DNA of 64,000 bases from Inia geoffrensis (GCA_036417435.1 CM070900.1:114243315-114307314), one strand, 5' to 3'. Positions 1-12,705 are shown, counted from the stretch's first letter. The notes: generated by a model not told the origin, from the letters alone. Numbers and translations are program-made.

Positions 1-132
1 GGAGCGGCTGGGCCCGTGAGCCATGGCCGCTGAGCCTGCGGGTCCGGAGCCTGTGCTCCGCAACGGGAGAGGCCACAACAGTGAGAGGCCCACGTACCAC
101 AAAAAAAACAAACAAACAAACAAACAAAAAAC
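1..132 (+). mobile_element. CHR-2-like SINE, 5' end cut by window edge
   Basis: The 3' two-thirds of the SINE, from ggagcggctgggcccgtgag, ending in an A-rich tail with (caaa)n. Confidence 0.9.
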
Positions 133-899
133 CAGAGTTCTTAAATGTCTGACATATCAAAATGTTCCATAGATCTTGAAAAAAATGCTGTATAAACAAA
201 GCTATAACTAGGCAATTAGAAAGTATTTCAACATCCTCCACTGTTCTGGGGCTATCAATTAAACCTTCATCTAGTAGACTTGACTCCAGGGGAATGCAGC
301 AAACTAATCATGTTTACATAATGCTAATCTCACTTGTGTTTTTACTTTCATTGTGACCCATTCAACCACAACGTCTATGAAAACAATACTACTTAAGCAC
401 TAAATGGTTAGTTATTTATATGTGTGTAACTCTGGAGAAAGAAGGTGTTACTTAGATTAGACTACAAGTATTTATCAGGAGTTATTGAAACCATGAGTAT
501 ATTTTTTATCTTCAAGTAGTTTTAACCTAACTCTAAATCACAGTGTTTTCCTTTGAGGTAAAATAATGCTTTATTTTTCTAAAAAAATAAAAGCTTTGTT
601 GCATTAACTTTTAAAATCGTATTTCTTTATACAGGGCATTCTTCTCCATTGCAAATAAATTGACAGATGCCTTAATTTTTAAAAGATGAATAAAAATCCA
701 ACATCCAATCAAGTTCATTATAATGTTATGCATCATTCTGGAAAATGCCTGCTGCCATATGTTTTTTAAAAATACCAAGAGTGTATCTTCCCTCATTTTA
801 AACGTAAAAATTGTCAGGCCTATCAAAACATACAGACAGTAACAGCAGAAATAGCTAAGCACCCCCACCCGAGTTTAAAACATGAAACAGAAAATTAAA
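133..899. other. Intergenic, no feature seen
   Basis: AT-rich DNA between the edge SINE and the antisense LINE relic. No gene, RNA or recognisable repeat. Confidence 0.6.
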
Positions 900-2005
900 T
901 TTCCTGTGTACCTCCACACACACCCTAATCCCATCCCAGAGATAAACTCTATCTTAATTTGATGTTTATCATTATGATCCTGCACGTTGCTATATCTTTA
1001 CTACTTATATAAGCACCTACGAACAATGTACAATATTATTTGGCATATTTTTAAACTTTATACACATAGTATTCTATTGTACAGATGCTTCCCCATTTTG
1101 CTTTTTCATCCAATATAATGTTGGGATTTAGTTACAAATTGACACATATGACACTATAGGTTATTCAGATTTTCTACCACATACTATTTACTTACTCTTC
1201 TATTGTTGGAATTTGGTATTTTTCCATACTTACTTTATGAACAATGCTGTAATCAGCCTTCTTGCCCCGGTCTTCTCATACACATATGCAAGACTTTGTC
1301 TGAATTCCACATTTCAAGGTACATCGCTGACCTGACACAGCCTCTCATTAGCAGTGTGAATTCTTTCTGTTTCTCCTCCTCACCAAAACTTTTTTTAAAT
1401 GAAATTTTCTAATTTTATGCCAGTTTGATGAGAGTGAAATAGTGTTGCAATGAGGTTTGAATTTCCTTTTTCATGATTACAAGTGAGGTTAAGCATCTTT
1501 TCTTGTGTTAATGGCCATTAAGTTTTTCTCTTCTGTGAAATGCCTCGTCATATCTTCACCTATTTCTCTATCAAGTTGCTGATGTCTTTATTATTGACTT
1601 TGTAGGATTCTTTGTACATTTGGAATATCATTCCTTCGAAAGTCAGTAATAAGCACTACAAATATCTTTCCATCTGTGGCTCATTTTTTTCCTTTTTAAT
1701 GCTTTTTTAATGCACATAAAGTTACATGAGGAGGAATACCTACCAGGCAGCTTCATCTCTTTGTTTTATGGTTTGTACTTTTTATATCTTGTGTCTTGTT
1801 TAAAATAACAATCACTATTCTGAGGCCATAAAGATACTTTTTACATTTTATTCTAAAAATTTTTAAGTTTTTCATTCACATTGAAGACTTTAATGGACCA
1901 AAAATATATTTTTGGGCATGATGTTAGATAAAAATCTAATTTTTTTTCCATATGGGCCAAGAATTGTTGTGCCATCATTTATGAAACAGTGCATCCTTTT
2001 CTCCT

Positions 2006-2036
<31 letters not shown>

Positions 2037-2331
2037 GTTGCGGTACGCGGGCCTCTCACCGTTGCGGCCTCTCCCGTTGCGGAGCACAGGCTCCCGGCGC
2101 GCAGGCTCAGCGGCCATGGCTCACGGGCCCAGCCGTTCTGCGGCATGTGGGATCTTCCCGGACCGGGGCACGAACCCGTGTCCCCTGCATCGGCAGGCGG
2201 ACTCTCAACCACTGCGCCACCAGGGAAGCCCTCTCCTTGATTTTTAAAATATCTCCGTCATTTATCAATTTTCTATATGTGTGAGGATCTGATTCTGAGC
2301 TTGTATTCTTTCCCAGCAGTAGGGAATTTTC
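900..2331 (-). mobile_element. Old LINE-1/HAL1-type relic, antisense
   Basis: AT-rich DNA reading like the reverse strand of an old L1 ORF2, for example tttccatatgggccaagaat, ccatcatttatgaaacagtg and tctatatgtgtgaggatctg. It is interrupted by the SINE at 2014 and bounded by the younger L1 at 2347. Subfamily and exact ends uncertain. Confidence 0.6.
2014..2231 (-). mobile_element. CHR-2-like SINE, minus strand
   Basis: Poly-T, then the reverse complement of the full SINE ending accagggaagcc. Duplication tctccttgattttt at 2000-2013 and 2232-2245. It lies inside an old antisense LINE relic. Confidence 0.93.
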
Positions 2332-2346
2332 AAAAAACAAAGCCTT
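2332..2346 (+). repeat. Left target-site duplication of the 2.3-10.1 kb LINE-1
   Basis: aaaaaacaaagcctt, identical to 10106-10120. These mark the exact ends of the L1 insertion. Confidence 0.93.
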
Positions 2347-3516
2347 GGGATGGGAAGTTAATGCTTACGGCGGAGTCCACCCAGCGTTTCCAAGATACAC
2401 CAGAAATACATCTACACGTGGAACAACTCTTACAGAACACCTGCTGAAGGCTGGCAAAAGACCTCAGACCTCCCAAAAGGCAAGAAACTCCCCACGTACC
2501 TGGGTAGGGCAAAAGAAAAAACAGAGACAAAAGAATAGGGACGGCACCTGCACCAGTGGGAGGGAGCTGTGAAGGAGGAAAAGTCTCCACACACTAGGAA
2601 GCCCCTTCGCAGGGGGAGACTGCCGGAGGCGGAGGGGGGAGCTTCGGCGCCGCGGAGGACAGCACAGCAACAGGGGTGCGGGGGGCAAAGCGGAGAGATT
2701 CCCGCATAGAGGATCGGTGCCGACCGGCACTCACCAGCCCGAGAGGCTTGTCCGCTCACCCGCCGGGGCGGGCGGGGCTGCGAGCTGAGGCTCGGGTTTC
2801 GGTTTTGGACAGGCCGCAGGGAAAGGACTGGGGTTGGCGGCTTGAACATAGCTTGAAGGGGTTAGTGCACCACGGCTAGCCGGGAGGGAGTCCGGGGAAA
2901 AGTCTGCACCTGCGGAAGAGGCAAGAGACTTTTCCTTCCCTCTTTGTTTCCTGATGCGCGAGGAGAGGGGTTTAAGAGCGCTGCTTAAAGGAGCTCCAGA
3001 GACCGGTGCGAGCCGCGGCTAAAAGCGCGGTCCCCAGAGACGGGCGGGAGACGCTAAGGCTGCTGCTGCTGCTGGCGCCACCAAGGGGCCTGTGTACGAG
3101 CACAGGTCAATACCCACACCCCTCTTCCGGGGACCTGTGCAGCCCGCCACTGCCAGGTTCCCGGGATCCAGTGATATCTTCCCAGGGAGAACACACGGCG
3201 GGCCTCAGGCTGGTGCAACGTCACGCCGGCCTCTGCCGCCGCAGGCCCGCCCCGCACGCCGTGCCCCTCTCTCCCCTCGGCCTGAGTGCGCCAGGGCCCC
3301 CGAGTCAGAGGCTTCTTTAACCCTGTCCTGTCTGAGCAAAAAACAGACGCCCTCCAGCGACCTACACGCAGAGCCAGTGCCAAATCCAACGCTGAGCCCC
3401 TGGAAGCTGTGAGAACAAAGAAGAGAAAGGGAAATCTCTCCCAGCAACCTCAGAAACAGCGGATTAAAGCTCCACAATCAACTTGATGTACCCTGCATCT
3501 GTGGAGTACATGAATA

Positions 3517-4060
3517 GACAGTGAATCATCCCAAATTGAGGTGGTGGACTTCGAATGCAAGATCGATGATTTTTTCCCCTTTTTCCTCTTTTTGTGAATG
3601 TGTATGTGTATGCTTCTGTTTGAGATCTTGTCTGTATAGCTTTGCTTCCACCACTTGTCTTAGGGTTCTATCCGTCCATTGTTTTTTTTCTTTTTTTCTT
3701 TTTTTAAATTTTTTTCTTAATAATTAACTTTAATAATTCTATTATACTTTACCTTCCTTCTTTCTTTCTTTCTTTCCTTCCCTCCTTTAGACAATGAATC
3801 ATCCCAAATTGAGGAGGTGGTCTTTGAAAGCAAGATTTATGATTTTTTCCCCTTTACCTCTTTTCATGAGGCTGTATGTGTAAGCTTCAGTGTAAGATTT
3901 TGTCTGTATAGCGTGGCTTCCACCATTTGTCCTAAGGTTCTATCCGTCCCCCTTTTTTTTTTTTTTCCTAAATAATTGTTTTGATTCAATAATTTTATTA
4001 TACTTTACTCCATTCTATTTTACTGTATCTACTTTCTGTCTTTTTTCCTTCCTTCCCTCC
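3517..4060 (+). repeat. Tandem pair of about 273-bp units in the LINE-1 5' UTR
   Basis: The unit starting gacagtgaatcatcccaaat at 3517 recurs, diverged, from 3790 (gacaatgaatcatcccaaat). It continues through the shared gttctatccgtcc segment and a pyrimidine-rich end. A two-monomer arrangement between the GC-rich L1 promoter and ORF1. Confidence 0.8.
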
Positions 4061-4220
4061 TTCCTTCGTTCCTTCCTCCCTCCCTCCCTCCTTTCTTTCC
4101 TTCTTGCCTTCTTTCCTTTTCTTCTTTATTTTTCTTTCTTTCTTCCTTCCTTCCCTCCTTCTTTCCTACCTCCCTTCCTTCCTTCCTTCCCTCCTTTCCT
4201 TCTTTCTTTCTTTCTTCCTA
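4035..4220 (+). repeat. Polypyrimidine (CCTT)n microsatellite in the LINE-1 5' UTR
   Basis: Almost pure C/T with cttt, ccttc and ccct units. A smaller tract sits at 3752-3788. Confidence 0.9.
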
Positions 4221-4704
4221 CTTCTACTAATTCTCTCCACTTTCTCTCCTTTTTAATCTGAGCCGTGTGGATGAAAAGCTCTTGCTGCTCCAGCCAGGAA
4301 TCAGGACTCCGTCTCTGAGGTGGGAGAGCCAAGTTCAGGACACTGGTCCACAAGAGACCTCCCAGCTCCACATAATATCAAACAGCGAAAATCTACCAGA
4401 GATTTCCATCTTAACACCAGCACCCAGCTTCACTCAACGACCAGCAAGCTACAGTCCTGGACAACCTATGCCAAACAACTAGCAAAACAGGAACACAACA
4501 CCACCCATTAGCAGAGAGGCTGCCTAAAATCATAATAAGTCCACAGACGCCCCAAAACACACCACCAGACGTGGACCTGCCCACTAGAGAGACAAGATCC
4601 AGCCTCATCCACCACAACACAGGCACTCGCCCCCTCCACCAGGAAGCCTACACAACCCACTGAACCAACTTTAGCCACTAGAGACAGACATCAAAAACAA
4701 CGGG

Positions 4705-4883
4705 GGCTTCCCTGGTGGCGCAGTGGTTGAGAGTCTGCCTGCCAATGCAGGGGACACGGGTTCGTGCCCTGGTCCGGGAGGATCCCACATGCCGCGGAGC
4801 GGCTGGGCCCGTGAGCCATGGCTGCTGAGCCTGCACATCTGGAGTCTTTGTGCCACAACGGGAGAGACCACAACCAAAAAAAA
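4705..4883 (+). mobile_element. CHR-2-like SINE nested in LINE-1
   Basis: tRNA-Glu-derived cetacean SINE with an A tail. It is flanked by the duplication aaaaacaacggg (4693-4704 and 4884-4895). It inserted after the L1 did. Confidence 0.93.
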
Positions 4884-4948
4884 AAAAACAACGGGAACTA
4901 CGAACCTGCAGCCTGCAAAAAGGAGACCCCAAACACAGTAATATAAGC

Positions 4949-5845
4949 AAAATAAGAAGACAGAAAAACACACAGCAGATGAAGGAGTAAGATAAAAATG
5001 CACCAGACCTAACAAATGAAGAGGTAATAGGCAGTCTACCTGAAAAAAAATTCAGAATAATGATCGTAAAGATGATCCAAAATCTTGGAAATAGAATGGA
5101 CAAAATGCAAGAAACAATTAACAAGGACCTAGAAGAACTAAAGACGAAACAAGCAATGATGAACAACACAATAAATGAAATTAAAAGTACTCTAGATGGG
5201 ATCAATAGCAGAATAACTGAGGCAGAAGAACGGATAAGTGACCTGGAAGATAAAATAGTGGAAATAACTACTGCAGAGCAGAATAAAGAAAAAAGAATGA
5301 AAAGAACTGAGGACAGTCTCAGAGACCTCTGGGACAACATTAAACGCACCAACTTTCGAATTATAGGGGTTCCAGAAGAAGAAGAGAAAAAGAAAGGGAC
5401 TGAGAAAATATTTGAAGAGATTATAGTTGAAAACTTCCCTAATATGGGAAAGGAAATAGTTAACCAAGTCCAGGAAGCACAGAGAGTCCCATACAGGATA
5501 AACCCAAGGAGAAATACGCCAAGACACATATTAATCAAACTGTCAAAAATTAAATACAAAGAAAGCATATTAAAAGCAGCAAGGGAAAAAAAACAAATAA
5601 CACACAAGTGAATCCCCATAAGGCTAACAGCTGATCTCTCAGCAGAAACTCTGCAAGCCAGAAGGGAGTGGCAGGGCATACTGAAAGTGATGAAGGAGAA
5701 AAACCTGTAACCACGATTACTCTACCCAGCAAAGATCTCATTCAGATTTGATGGAGAAATTAAAACCTTTACAGACAAGCAAAAGCTGAGAGAGTTCAGC
5801 ACCACCAAACCAGCTTTACAACAACTGCTAAAGGAACTTCTCTAG
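4949..5845 (+). pseudogene. LINE-1 ORF1 (nonsense-mutated)
   Basis: RNA-binding L1 ORF1 protein: coiled coil (MQETINKDLEELKTKQ to SRITEAEERISDLEDKI), RRM-like core (FRIIGVPEEEE) and C-terminal domain (FPNMGKEIVNQVQEAQR). The frame is continuous from about 4949 to the TAG at 5843-5845. It is interrupted by TAA at 4988, TGA at 5609 and TAA at 5708, and the likely start reads ATA. The longest piece runs from 5060 to 5611 (183 aa). The start is estimated by comparison with the second L1, whose ATG is at 21682. Confidence 0.85.
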
Positions 5846-5903
5846 ACAAGAAACACAAGAGAAGGAAAAGACCTATAACAGCGAACCCAAAACAATTTAG
5901 AAA

Positions 5904-8900
5904 ATGGGAATAGGAACATACATATTGATAATTACCTTAAATGTAAATGGACTACATGCTCCCACCAAAAGACACAGATTGGCTGAATGGATACAAAAAC
6001 AAGACCCATATATATGCTGTCTACAAGAGACCCACTTCAGACCTAGAGACACATACACACTGAAAGTAAGGGGATGGAAAAAGATATTCCATGCAAATGG
6101 AAACCAAACGAAAGCTGGAGTAGCAATTCTCATATCAGACAAAATAGACTTTAAAATAAAGACTATTACAAGAGACAAAGAAGGACACTACATAATGATT
6201 AAGGGATCGATCCAAGAAGAAGATATAACAATTGTAAATATTTATGCACCTAACACAGGAGCACCTCAATACATAAGGCAAAAACTAACAGCCATAAAAG
6301 GGGAAATCGACAGTAATACACTCATAGTAGGGGACTTCAACACCCCACTTTCACCAATGGACAGATCATCCAAAATGAAAATAAATAAGGCAACACAAGC
6401 TTTAAATGATACATTAAACAAGATGGACTTAATTGATATTTATAGGACACTCCATCCAAAAACAACAGAATACACATTTTTCTCAAGTGCTCATGGAATA
6501 TTCTCCAGGATAGATCATATCTTGGGTCACAAATCAAGCCTTGGTAAATTTAAGAAAATTGAAATTGTATCAAGTATCTTTTCTGACCACAACGCCATGA
6601 GACTAGATATCAATTACAGGAAAAGATCTGTAAAAAATACAAACACATGGAGGCTAAACAATACACTACTCAATAATGAAGTGATCACTGAAGAAATCAA
6701 AGAGGAAATTAAAAAATACCTAGAAACAAATGACAATGGAGACACAACGACCCAAAACCTATGGGATGCAGCAAAAGCGGTTCTAAGAGGGAAGTTTATA
6801 GCAATACAAGCCCACCTTAAGAAGCAGGAAACATCTCAAATAAACAACCTAACCTTACACCTAAAGCAATTAGAGAAAGAACAAAAAAACCCCAAAGTTA
6901 GCAGAAGGAAAGAAATCATAAAAATCAGATAAGAAATAAATGAAAAAGAAATGAAGGAAACAATAGCAAAGATCAATAAAACTAAAAGCTGGTTCTTTGA
7001 GAAGATAAACAAAATAGATAAACCATTAGCCAGACTCATCAAGAAAAAAAGGGAGAAGACTCTAATCAATAGAATTAGAAATGAAAAAGGAGAAGTAACA
7101 ACTGACACTGCAGAAATAAAAATGATCATGAGAGATTACTACAAGCAACTCTATGCCAATAAAATGGACAATCTGGAAGAAATGGACACATTCTTAGAAA
7201 TGCACAAACTACCAAGACTGAATCAGGAAGAAATAGAAAATATGAACAGACCAATCACAAACACTGAAATTGAAACTGTGATTAAAAATCGTCCAACAAA
7301 CAAAAGCCCAGGACTAGATGGCTTCACAGGCGAATTCTATCAAGCATTTAGAGAAGAGCTAACACCTATCCTTCTCAAACTCTTCCAAAACATAGCAGAG
7401 GGAGGAACACTCCCCAATTCCTTCTACGAGGCCACCATCACCTTGATACCAAAACCAGACAAGGATGTCCCAAAGAAAGAAAACTACAGGCCAATATCAC
7501 TGATGAACATAGATGCAAAAATCCTCAACAAAATACTAGCAAACAGAATCCAACAGCACATCAAAAGGATCATACACCATGATCAAGTGGGGTTTATTCC
7601 AGGAATGCAAGGATTCTTCAATATACGCAAATCTATCAATGTGATAAACCATATTAACAAATTGAAGGAGAAAAACCATATGGTCATCTCACTAGATGCA
7701 GAGAAAGCTTTTGACAAAATTCAACACCCATTTATGATAAAAACCCTCCAGAAAGTAGGCATAGAGGGACCTTTCCTCAACATAATAAAGGCCATATATG
7801 ACAAACCCACAGCCAACATCATCCTCAATGGTGAAAAACTGAAAGTATTTCCACTAAGATCAGGAACAAGACAAGGTTGCCCACTCTCACCACTCTTGTT
7901 CAACATAGGTTTGGAAGTTTTAGCCACAGCAATCAGAGAAGAAAAGGAAATAAAAGGAATCCAAATCGGAAAAGAAGAAGTAAAGCTGTCACTGTTTGCA
8001 GATGACATGATACTATACATAGAGAAACCTAAAGATGCTACCAGAAAACTACTAGAGCTAATCAATGAATTTGGTAAAGTAGCAGGATACAAAATTAATG
8101 CACAGAAATCTCTGGCATTCCTATATACTAGTGATGAAAAATCTGAAAGTGAAATCAAGAAAACACTGCCATTCACCATTGCAACAAAAAGAATAAAATA
8201 CCTAGGAATAAACCTACCTAGGGAGACAAAAGACCTGTATGCAGAAAATTATAAGACACTGATGAAAGAAATTAAAGACGATACAAATAGATGGAGGGAT
8301 ATACCATGTTCTTGGATTGGAAGAATCAACATTGTGAAAATGACTCTACTACCCAAAGCAATCTATAGATTCAATGCAATCCCTATCAAACTGCCACTGG
8401 CATTTTTCACAGAACTAGAACAAAAAATTTCACAATTTGTATGGAAACACAAAAGACCCCGAATAGCTAAAGCAATCTTGAGAGCAAAAAACGGAGCTGG
8501 AGGAATCAGGCTCCCTGACTTCAGACTATACTACAAAGCTACAGTAATCAAGACAGTATGGTACTGGCACAAAAACAGAACGATAGATCAATGGAACAGA
8601 ATAGAAAGCCCAGAGATAAAACCACGCACATATGGACACCTTATCTTTGATAAAGGTGGCAGGAATATACAGTAGAGAAAGGACAGCCTCTTCAATAAGT
8701 GCTGCTGGGAAAACTGGACAGCTACATGTAAAAGTATAAGCTTAGATCACTCCCTAACACCATACACAAAAAAGCTCAAAATGGATTAAAGACCTAAATG
8801 TAAAGCCAGAAACTATCAAACTCTTAGAGGAAAACATAGGCAGAACACTCTATGACATAAATCACAGCAAGATCCTTTTTGACCCACCTCCTAGAGCAAT

Positions 8901-9718
8901 GGAAATAAAAACAAAAATAAACAAATGGGACCTAATGAAACTTCAAAGCTTTTGCACAGCAAAGGAAACCATAAACAAGACCAAAAGAAAACCCTCAGAG
9001 TGGGAGAAAATATTTTCAAATGAAGCAACTGACAAAGGATTAATCTCCAAAATTTACAAGCAGCTCATGCAGCTCAATAACAAAAAAACAAACAACCCAA
9101 TCCAAAAATGGGCAGAAGACCTAAATAGACATTTCTCCAAAGAAGATATGCAGACTGCCAACAAACACATGAAAGAATGCTCAACATCATTAATCATTAG
9201 AGAAATGCAAATCAAAACTACAGTGAGATATCATCTCACACCAGTTAGAATGGCCATCATCAAAAAAATCTAGAAACAATAAATGCTGGAGAGGGTGTGG
9301 AGAAAAGGGAACACTCTTGCACTGCTGGTGGGAATGTGAATTGGTTCAGCCACTGTGGAGAACAGTATGGAGGTTCCTTAAAAAACTACAAATAGAACTA
9401 CCATATGACCCAGCAATCCCACTACTGGGCATATACCCTGAGAAAACCAAAATTCAAAAAGAGTCATGTACCAAAATGTTCATTGCAGCTCTATTTACAA
9501 TAGCCTGGAGATGGACACAACCTAAGTGCCCATCGTCAGATGAATGGATAAAGAAGATGTGGCACATATACACAATGGAATATTAGTCAGTGATAAAAAG
9601 AAATGAAATTGAGCTATTTGTAATGAGGTGGATAGACCTCGAGTCTGTTATACAGAGTGAAGTAAGTCAGAAAGAGAAAGACAAATACCGTATGCTAACA
9701 CATATATATGGAATTTAA
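5904..9718 (+). pseudogene. LINE-1 ORF2, endonuclease/reverse transcriptase (broken)
   Basis: The APE-type endonuclease (5904 to about 6630) has its expected residues in NVNG, QETHF, GDFNT and SDHNAMR. The reverse transcriptase retains FADD at 7995-8006, plus [14 protein letters not shown] and AFDKIQHPF. The C-terminal Cys-rich region spans about 9290-9600 (HCWWECE, WKTQPKCPS-like). Breaks: TAA at 6930-6932, TAG at 8673-8675, a frameshift near 8770, another near 9260-9316, and a TAG at 9584-9586. About 1270 codons long, normal for L1 ORF2. Confidence 0.92.
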
Positions 9719-10105
9719 GAAAAAAAAAAATGTTATGAAGAACCTAGGGGTAAGACAAGAATAAAGACACAGACCTACTGGAGAACGGACTTGAGGATAT
9801 GGGCAGGGGGAGGGGTGAGCTATGAGAGGGCGAGGGAGGGGCATGGACATATATATACTAACAAACGTAAGGTAGATAGCTAGTGGGAAGCAGTCGCTTG
9901 GCACAGGGATATCGGCTCGGTGCTTTGTGACCGCCCAGAGGGGTGGGATAGGGAGGGAGGGAGGGAGGGAGACGCAAGAGGGAAGAAATATGTGAACGTG
10001 TGTATATGTATAACTGATTCACTTTGTTATAAAGTAGAAACTGACACACCATTGTAGAGCAATTATACCCCAATAAAGATGTTAAAAATTTTAAAAAATT
10101 AAACA
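9719..10105 (+). mobile_element. LINE-1 3' UTR and tail
   Basis: Contains the G-rich polypurine tract typical of L1 3' UTRs (gggcagggggaggggtg near 9800 and gggaggga repeats near 9950), then caataaag and an A-rich tail before the TSD. Confidence 0.85.
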
Positions 10106-10120
10106 AAAAAACAAAGCCTT
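10106..10120 (+). repeat. Right target-site duplication of the 2.3-10.1 kb LINE-1
   Basis: aaaaaacaaagcctt, identical to 2332-2346, directly after the A-rich L1 tail. Confidence 0.93.
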
Positions 10121-10461
10121 ATCTAACTTTTATCACTCATTATCTGAATTTTTTTTCTATAGGTGAAGTGTAAATTACAAGAACATTTACAACTACATCT
10201 TCAAAAAGACTGAGAAATGAACTTAATAAAATAGTGTATACTTTATCACTTAGCAGCATAAATTTTAACACAAAACCCTGATTCCCTGAGAAATACTTCA
10301 CATTCTTATGATCATTTCAAGTCAGAACAATCAATTCCAAGTTTTCCCTTTTTCCCTTCCACCTGCGGTGGCAGTGAGATGAACCATTGTCCACAAAGGT
10401 AGAATTTGCTGAGAAAGAGAATGAGAGAGAAGCCGGGGTTAGGGGGATAAGTGCAGGTGCA

Positions 10462-10465
<4 letters not shown>

Positions 10466-10507
<42 letters not shown>
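10466..10507 (+). repeat. (CA)n microsatellite
   Basis: About 20 CA units with one interruption (cata). Likely polymorphic. Confidence 0.95.
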
Positions 10508-10508
<1 letters not shown>

Positions 10509-10621
10509 CATGGTTCATTGCTTTCTTTTCTCTTCTAGTTCATTGGCTGTTTGCTTAGATTCTTTCCCATGCCTCTTCCTTAAATTTGATATCCCATTTG
10601 AGACCCAACTTGTGATGAAAA

Positions 10622-10800
10622 AGCAAGGCGCCACTGGAGCCAGAACGCTTTTGTTGAGTCCTGCCTGTCACTTTCTAGCTGTAAGACCTTGGTCCCATTA
10701 CTTAACCTCTCTGTGCCCCAGTTTCCTCATTGGTGAAATGTAGATTAAAATGATACCTACCTCACAGGGTTGTTGTGAAGAATAAATGAATTAGCATAAT
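10622..10800 (+). repeat. MIR SINE relic
   Basis: Core text tgtcactttctagctgtaag, ccttggtcccattacttaac, ctctgtgccccagtttcctc, then tcacagggttgttgtgaaga. Ends just before inverted arm 1. Confidence 0.88.
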
Positions 10801-10857
10801 TAATATTTCTAAGGCATTTAAGAAGTACAAGTGCCAATAGATGCTATTCCACTGTCT

Positions 10858-11035
10858 TTTGGCGTCCAGTGTGGTAAGAAAGAACCCTGTTTTCAGTCTG
10901 AGATTTTCCTCCTTGTAGAACCTGCTCTTTCTGCCTGAAGTCATGTACCATTTTCTATTAATGAATGGAGTTCAGAGATTTCATCATGATAAACTGTTTT
11001 CCCTCATCGCTCCCGCCTAGAACCTGGTGAGATAT
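10858..11035 (+). repeat. Inverted duplication, arm 1 (178 bp)
   Basis: The reverse complement of this segment reappears at 12706-12884 with about 6-8 differences (roughly 96% identity by eye). Both contain the word ttcatcatgataaactgttt or its complement. This arm lies in otherwise unique DNA after a MIR and is probably the source copy. Confidence 0.93.
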
Positions 11036-12289
11036 TATAATCTGCAAACTCATTTCTTTCATTTTATGGAAACTGACTTCGTTTGTTTAATTACTGTCTG
11101 ACTTCCTTTTTCCTCTTCTGGAACTACCATTATTCACTTGTTAGACCTTTTGGACACATTTTCTAGGTATCTAGTTGCTTTTCTCAGATTCCCAGCTCTT
11201 TGTTTACTCTGCACTTGGAGAAATGTCTTGGTGCTGATTTTCAGACAATTTCAGATTTCAACAATGAGCACCCTCTCCCCAAGTTCCTCTAATAAATTAT
11301 TTATTTGGTTGGTTTGCTTGTTTTGTTTTTGGCTCCAGAAAGCCTCTTTTGTGCTGCTTGTTTATTTCCTTGGGTGCTCTTCTTATTTTTGAATTCAGGA
11401 TTTCCTTTTTCTCCATCCAAAAGCTCTATTTCACTGAATATTCTGCCTGATTTTCCCTCTGGCTTCTGAGCCCCAACTCGTTCTTGACTTTAGAAACCAA
11501 GGAGACTGGGTTTACTCATGCTAAGCCTGCACTGACCCTGTCCCCCAGGGTCTGAAGTCTCCCCTGAAACCACTGCTTTCTGGCTTTCCTCTGCCCACTC
11601 AGCCACTGGCCTCACACCCTACCTGCACTCAGCTTTCTCAGTTACATCCAGGAGAAGCACATAGAGTGGAATTGGGAGTGAAAATGAAGCAAAAAATTTT
11701 CCATATACTACCTTCCCAGCAACTTCTTAATGTAATTTGTAAAAACTAAGAGGAAAAAGGCTGGAAGAAAATACACTCACAGAAGTAGGTGTACCAGATA
11801 GAAATTTTATGGGTGGGGGCATGTTTGTTATTTCTGCAATTTCCAAATATTCTAAAATGAATACACATGATTTTAATCAACAAGAAAGTTACATGTTGTT
11901 ATTCATTTTAAAGCCAACTGTTGGCTGCTTGTAGGCTATTTTAAAAGTCTATGCTTATTATTGGCTGAAATGTGTCACAGGCTTTATAAATGATAAATAA
12001 GTTACTATTACGATTTAGTTTCAGTTAATTAGAATACACTTCTAATCCAAATTACTGCATTAAAGATGAGGATTAAAATGAGATCCAACAAATATTTCAC
12101 CATAATATACCATATATTGTTATAGATCATGATTGACTACAGATAATTTTATATAGATTTCAGTATTCAATCATATCTATTGGAATTCCTAAGCATCATT
12201 CTGTTAGCAGTAGCTCACTTTCATAATTTACCAATGAAAATTTTCTATTTCAATAGGTGAAACAATATTTTGGAAAAATGTCTGCCCTG
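11036..12289. other. Intergenic spacer between the inverted arms
   Basis: Unique-looking DNA. The first part (to about 11.66 kb) is T/C-rich; the second (11.9-12.29 kb) is AT-rich with homeobox-like TTAATTAG words. No coding evidence. Confidence 0.55.
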
Positions 12290-12395
12290 AGTGAATATTT
12301 ACCTCTATATATTCTTAACTTTGAACTTTTTCTTTGCAATTCAAAAGTACACGTACGTGATTTAAATTTTCAAACAGTACAAAAAGGTACATAGT

Positions 12396-12610
12396 AAGGG
12401 CTTCCCTGGTGGCGTAGTGGTTGAGAGTCTGCCTGCCGATGCAGGGAACACAGGTTCGTGCTCCGGTCCGGGAAGATCCCATATGCCACGGAGCGGCTGG
12501 GCCCGTGAGCCACATGGCCGCTGAGCCTGCACGTACGGAGCCTGGGCTCTGCAACAGGAGAAGCCACAACAGTGAGAGGCCCGTGTACCGCAAAAAAAAA
12601 CAAAAAACAA
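12396..12610 (+). mobile_element. CHR-2-like SINE
   Basis: Complete, with a duplication aaaaaggtacatagt at 12381-12395 and 12611-12625. It inserted in an antisense L1 relic. Confidence 0.93.
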
Positions 12611-12705
12611 AAAAAGGTACATAGTGAAAATGAGCCTTATGGACCACTCATTCTGCCCCTTGCCAAGTACTAACAGTTTCTTGAGTATCACTCCAAAAAA
12701 TGTAC

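Larger units (their letters stand above)
2347..10105 (+). mobile_element. Full-length LINE-1 (inactive)
   Basis: A complete L1 with 5' UTR (2347 to about 4950), ORF1, ORF2, 3' UTR and an A-rich tail with AATAAA at 10072. It is flanked by a perfect 15-bp target-site duplication, aaaaaacaaagcctt, at 2332-2346 and 10106-10120. A CHR-type SINE is nested at 4705-4883. The 5' region is CpG-rich and promoter-like at 2580-3420. It then has a 273-bp tandem pair and a long CT microsatellite. ORF1 and ORF2 carry stops and frameshifts, so it cannot make its own proteins. The intact duplication and moderate decay suggest a fairly recent lineage-specific insertion. Confidence 0.95.

Noticed and set aside
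1912..2247. Open frames of 75-111 codons around 2 kb, and similar frames at other SINEs
   Set aside because: Identical peptide words recur at every SINE copy. They are SINE-internal frames, not genes.
4678..5679. 333-codon minus-strand open frame
   Set aside because: It is the antisense shadow of the LINE-1 ORF1 and the nested SINE. No recognisable protein.
5904..9718. Active LINE-1 ORF2
   Set aside because: Stops at 6930, 8673 and 9584 and two frameshifts rule out an intact protein.
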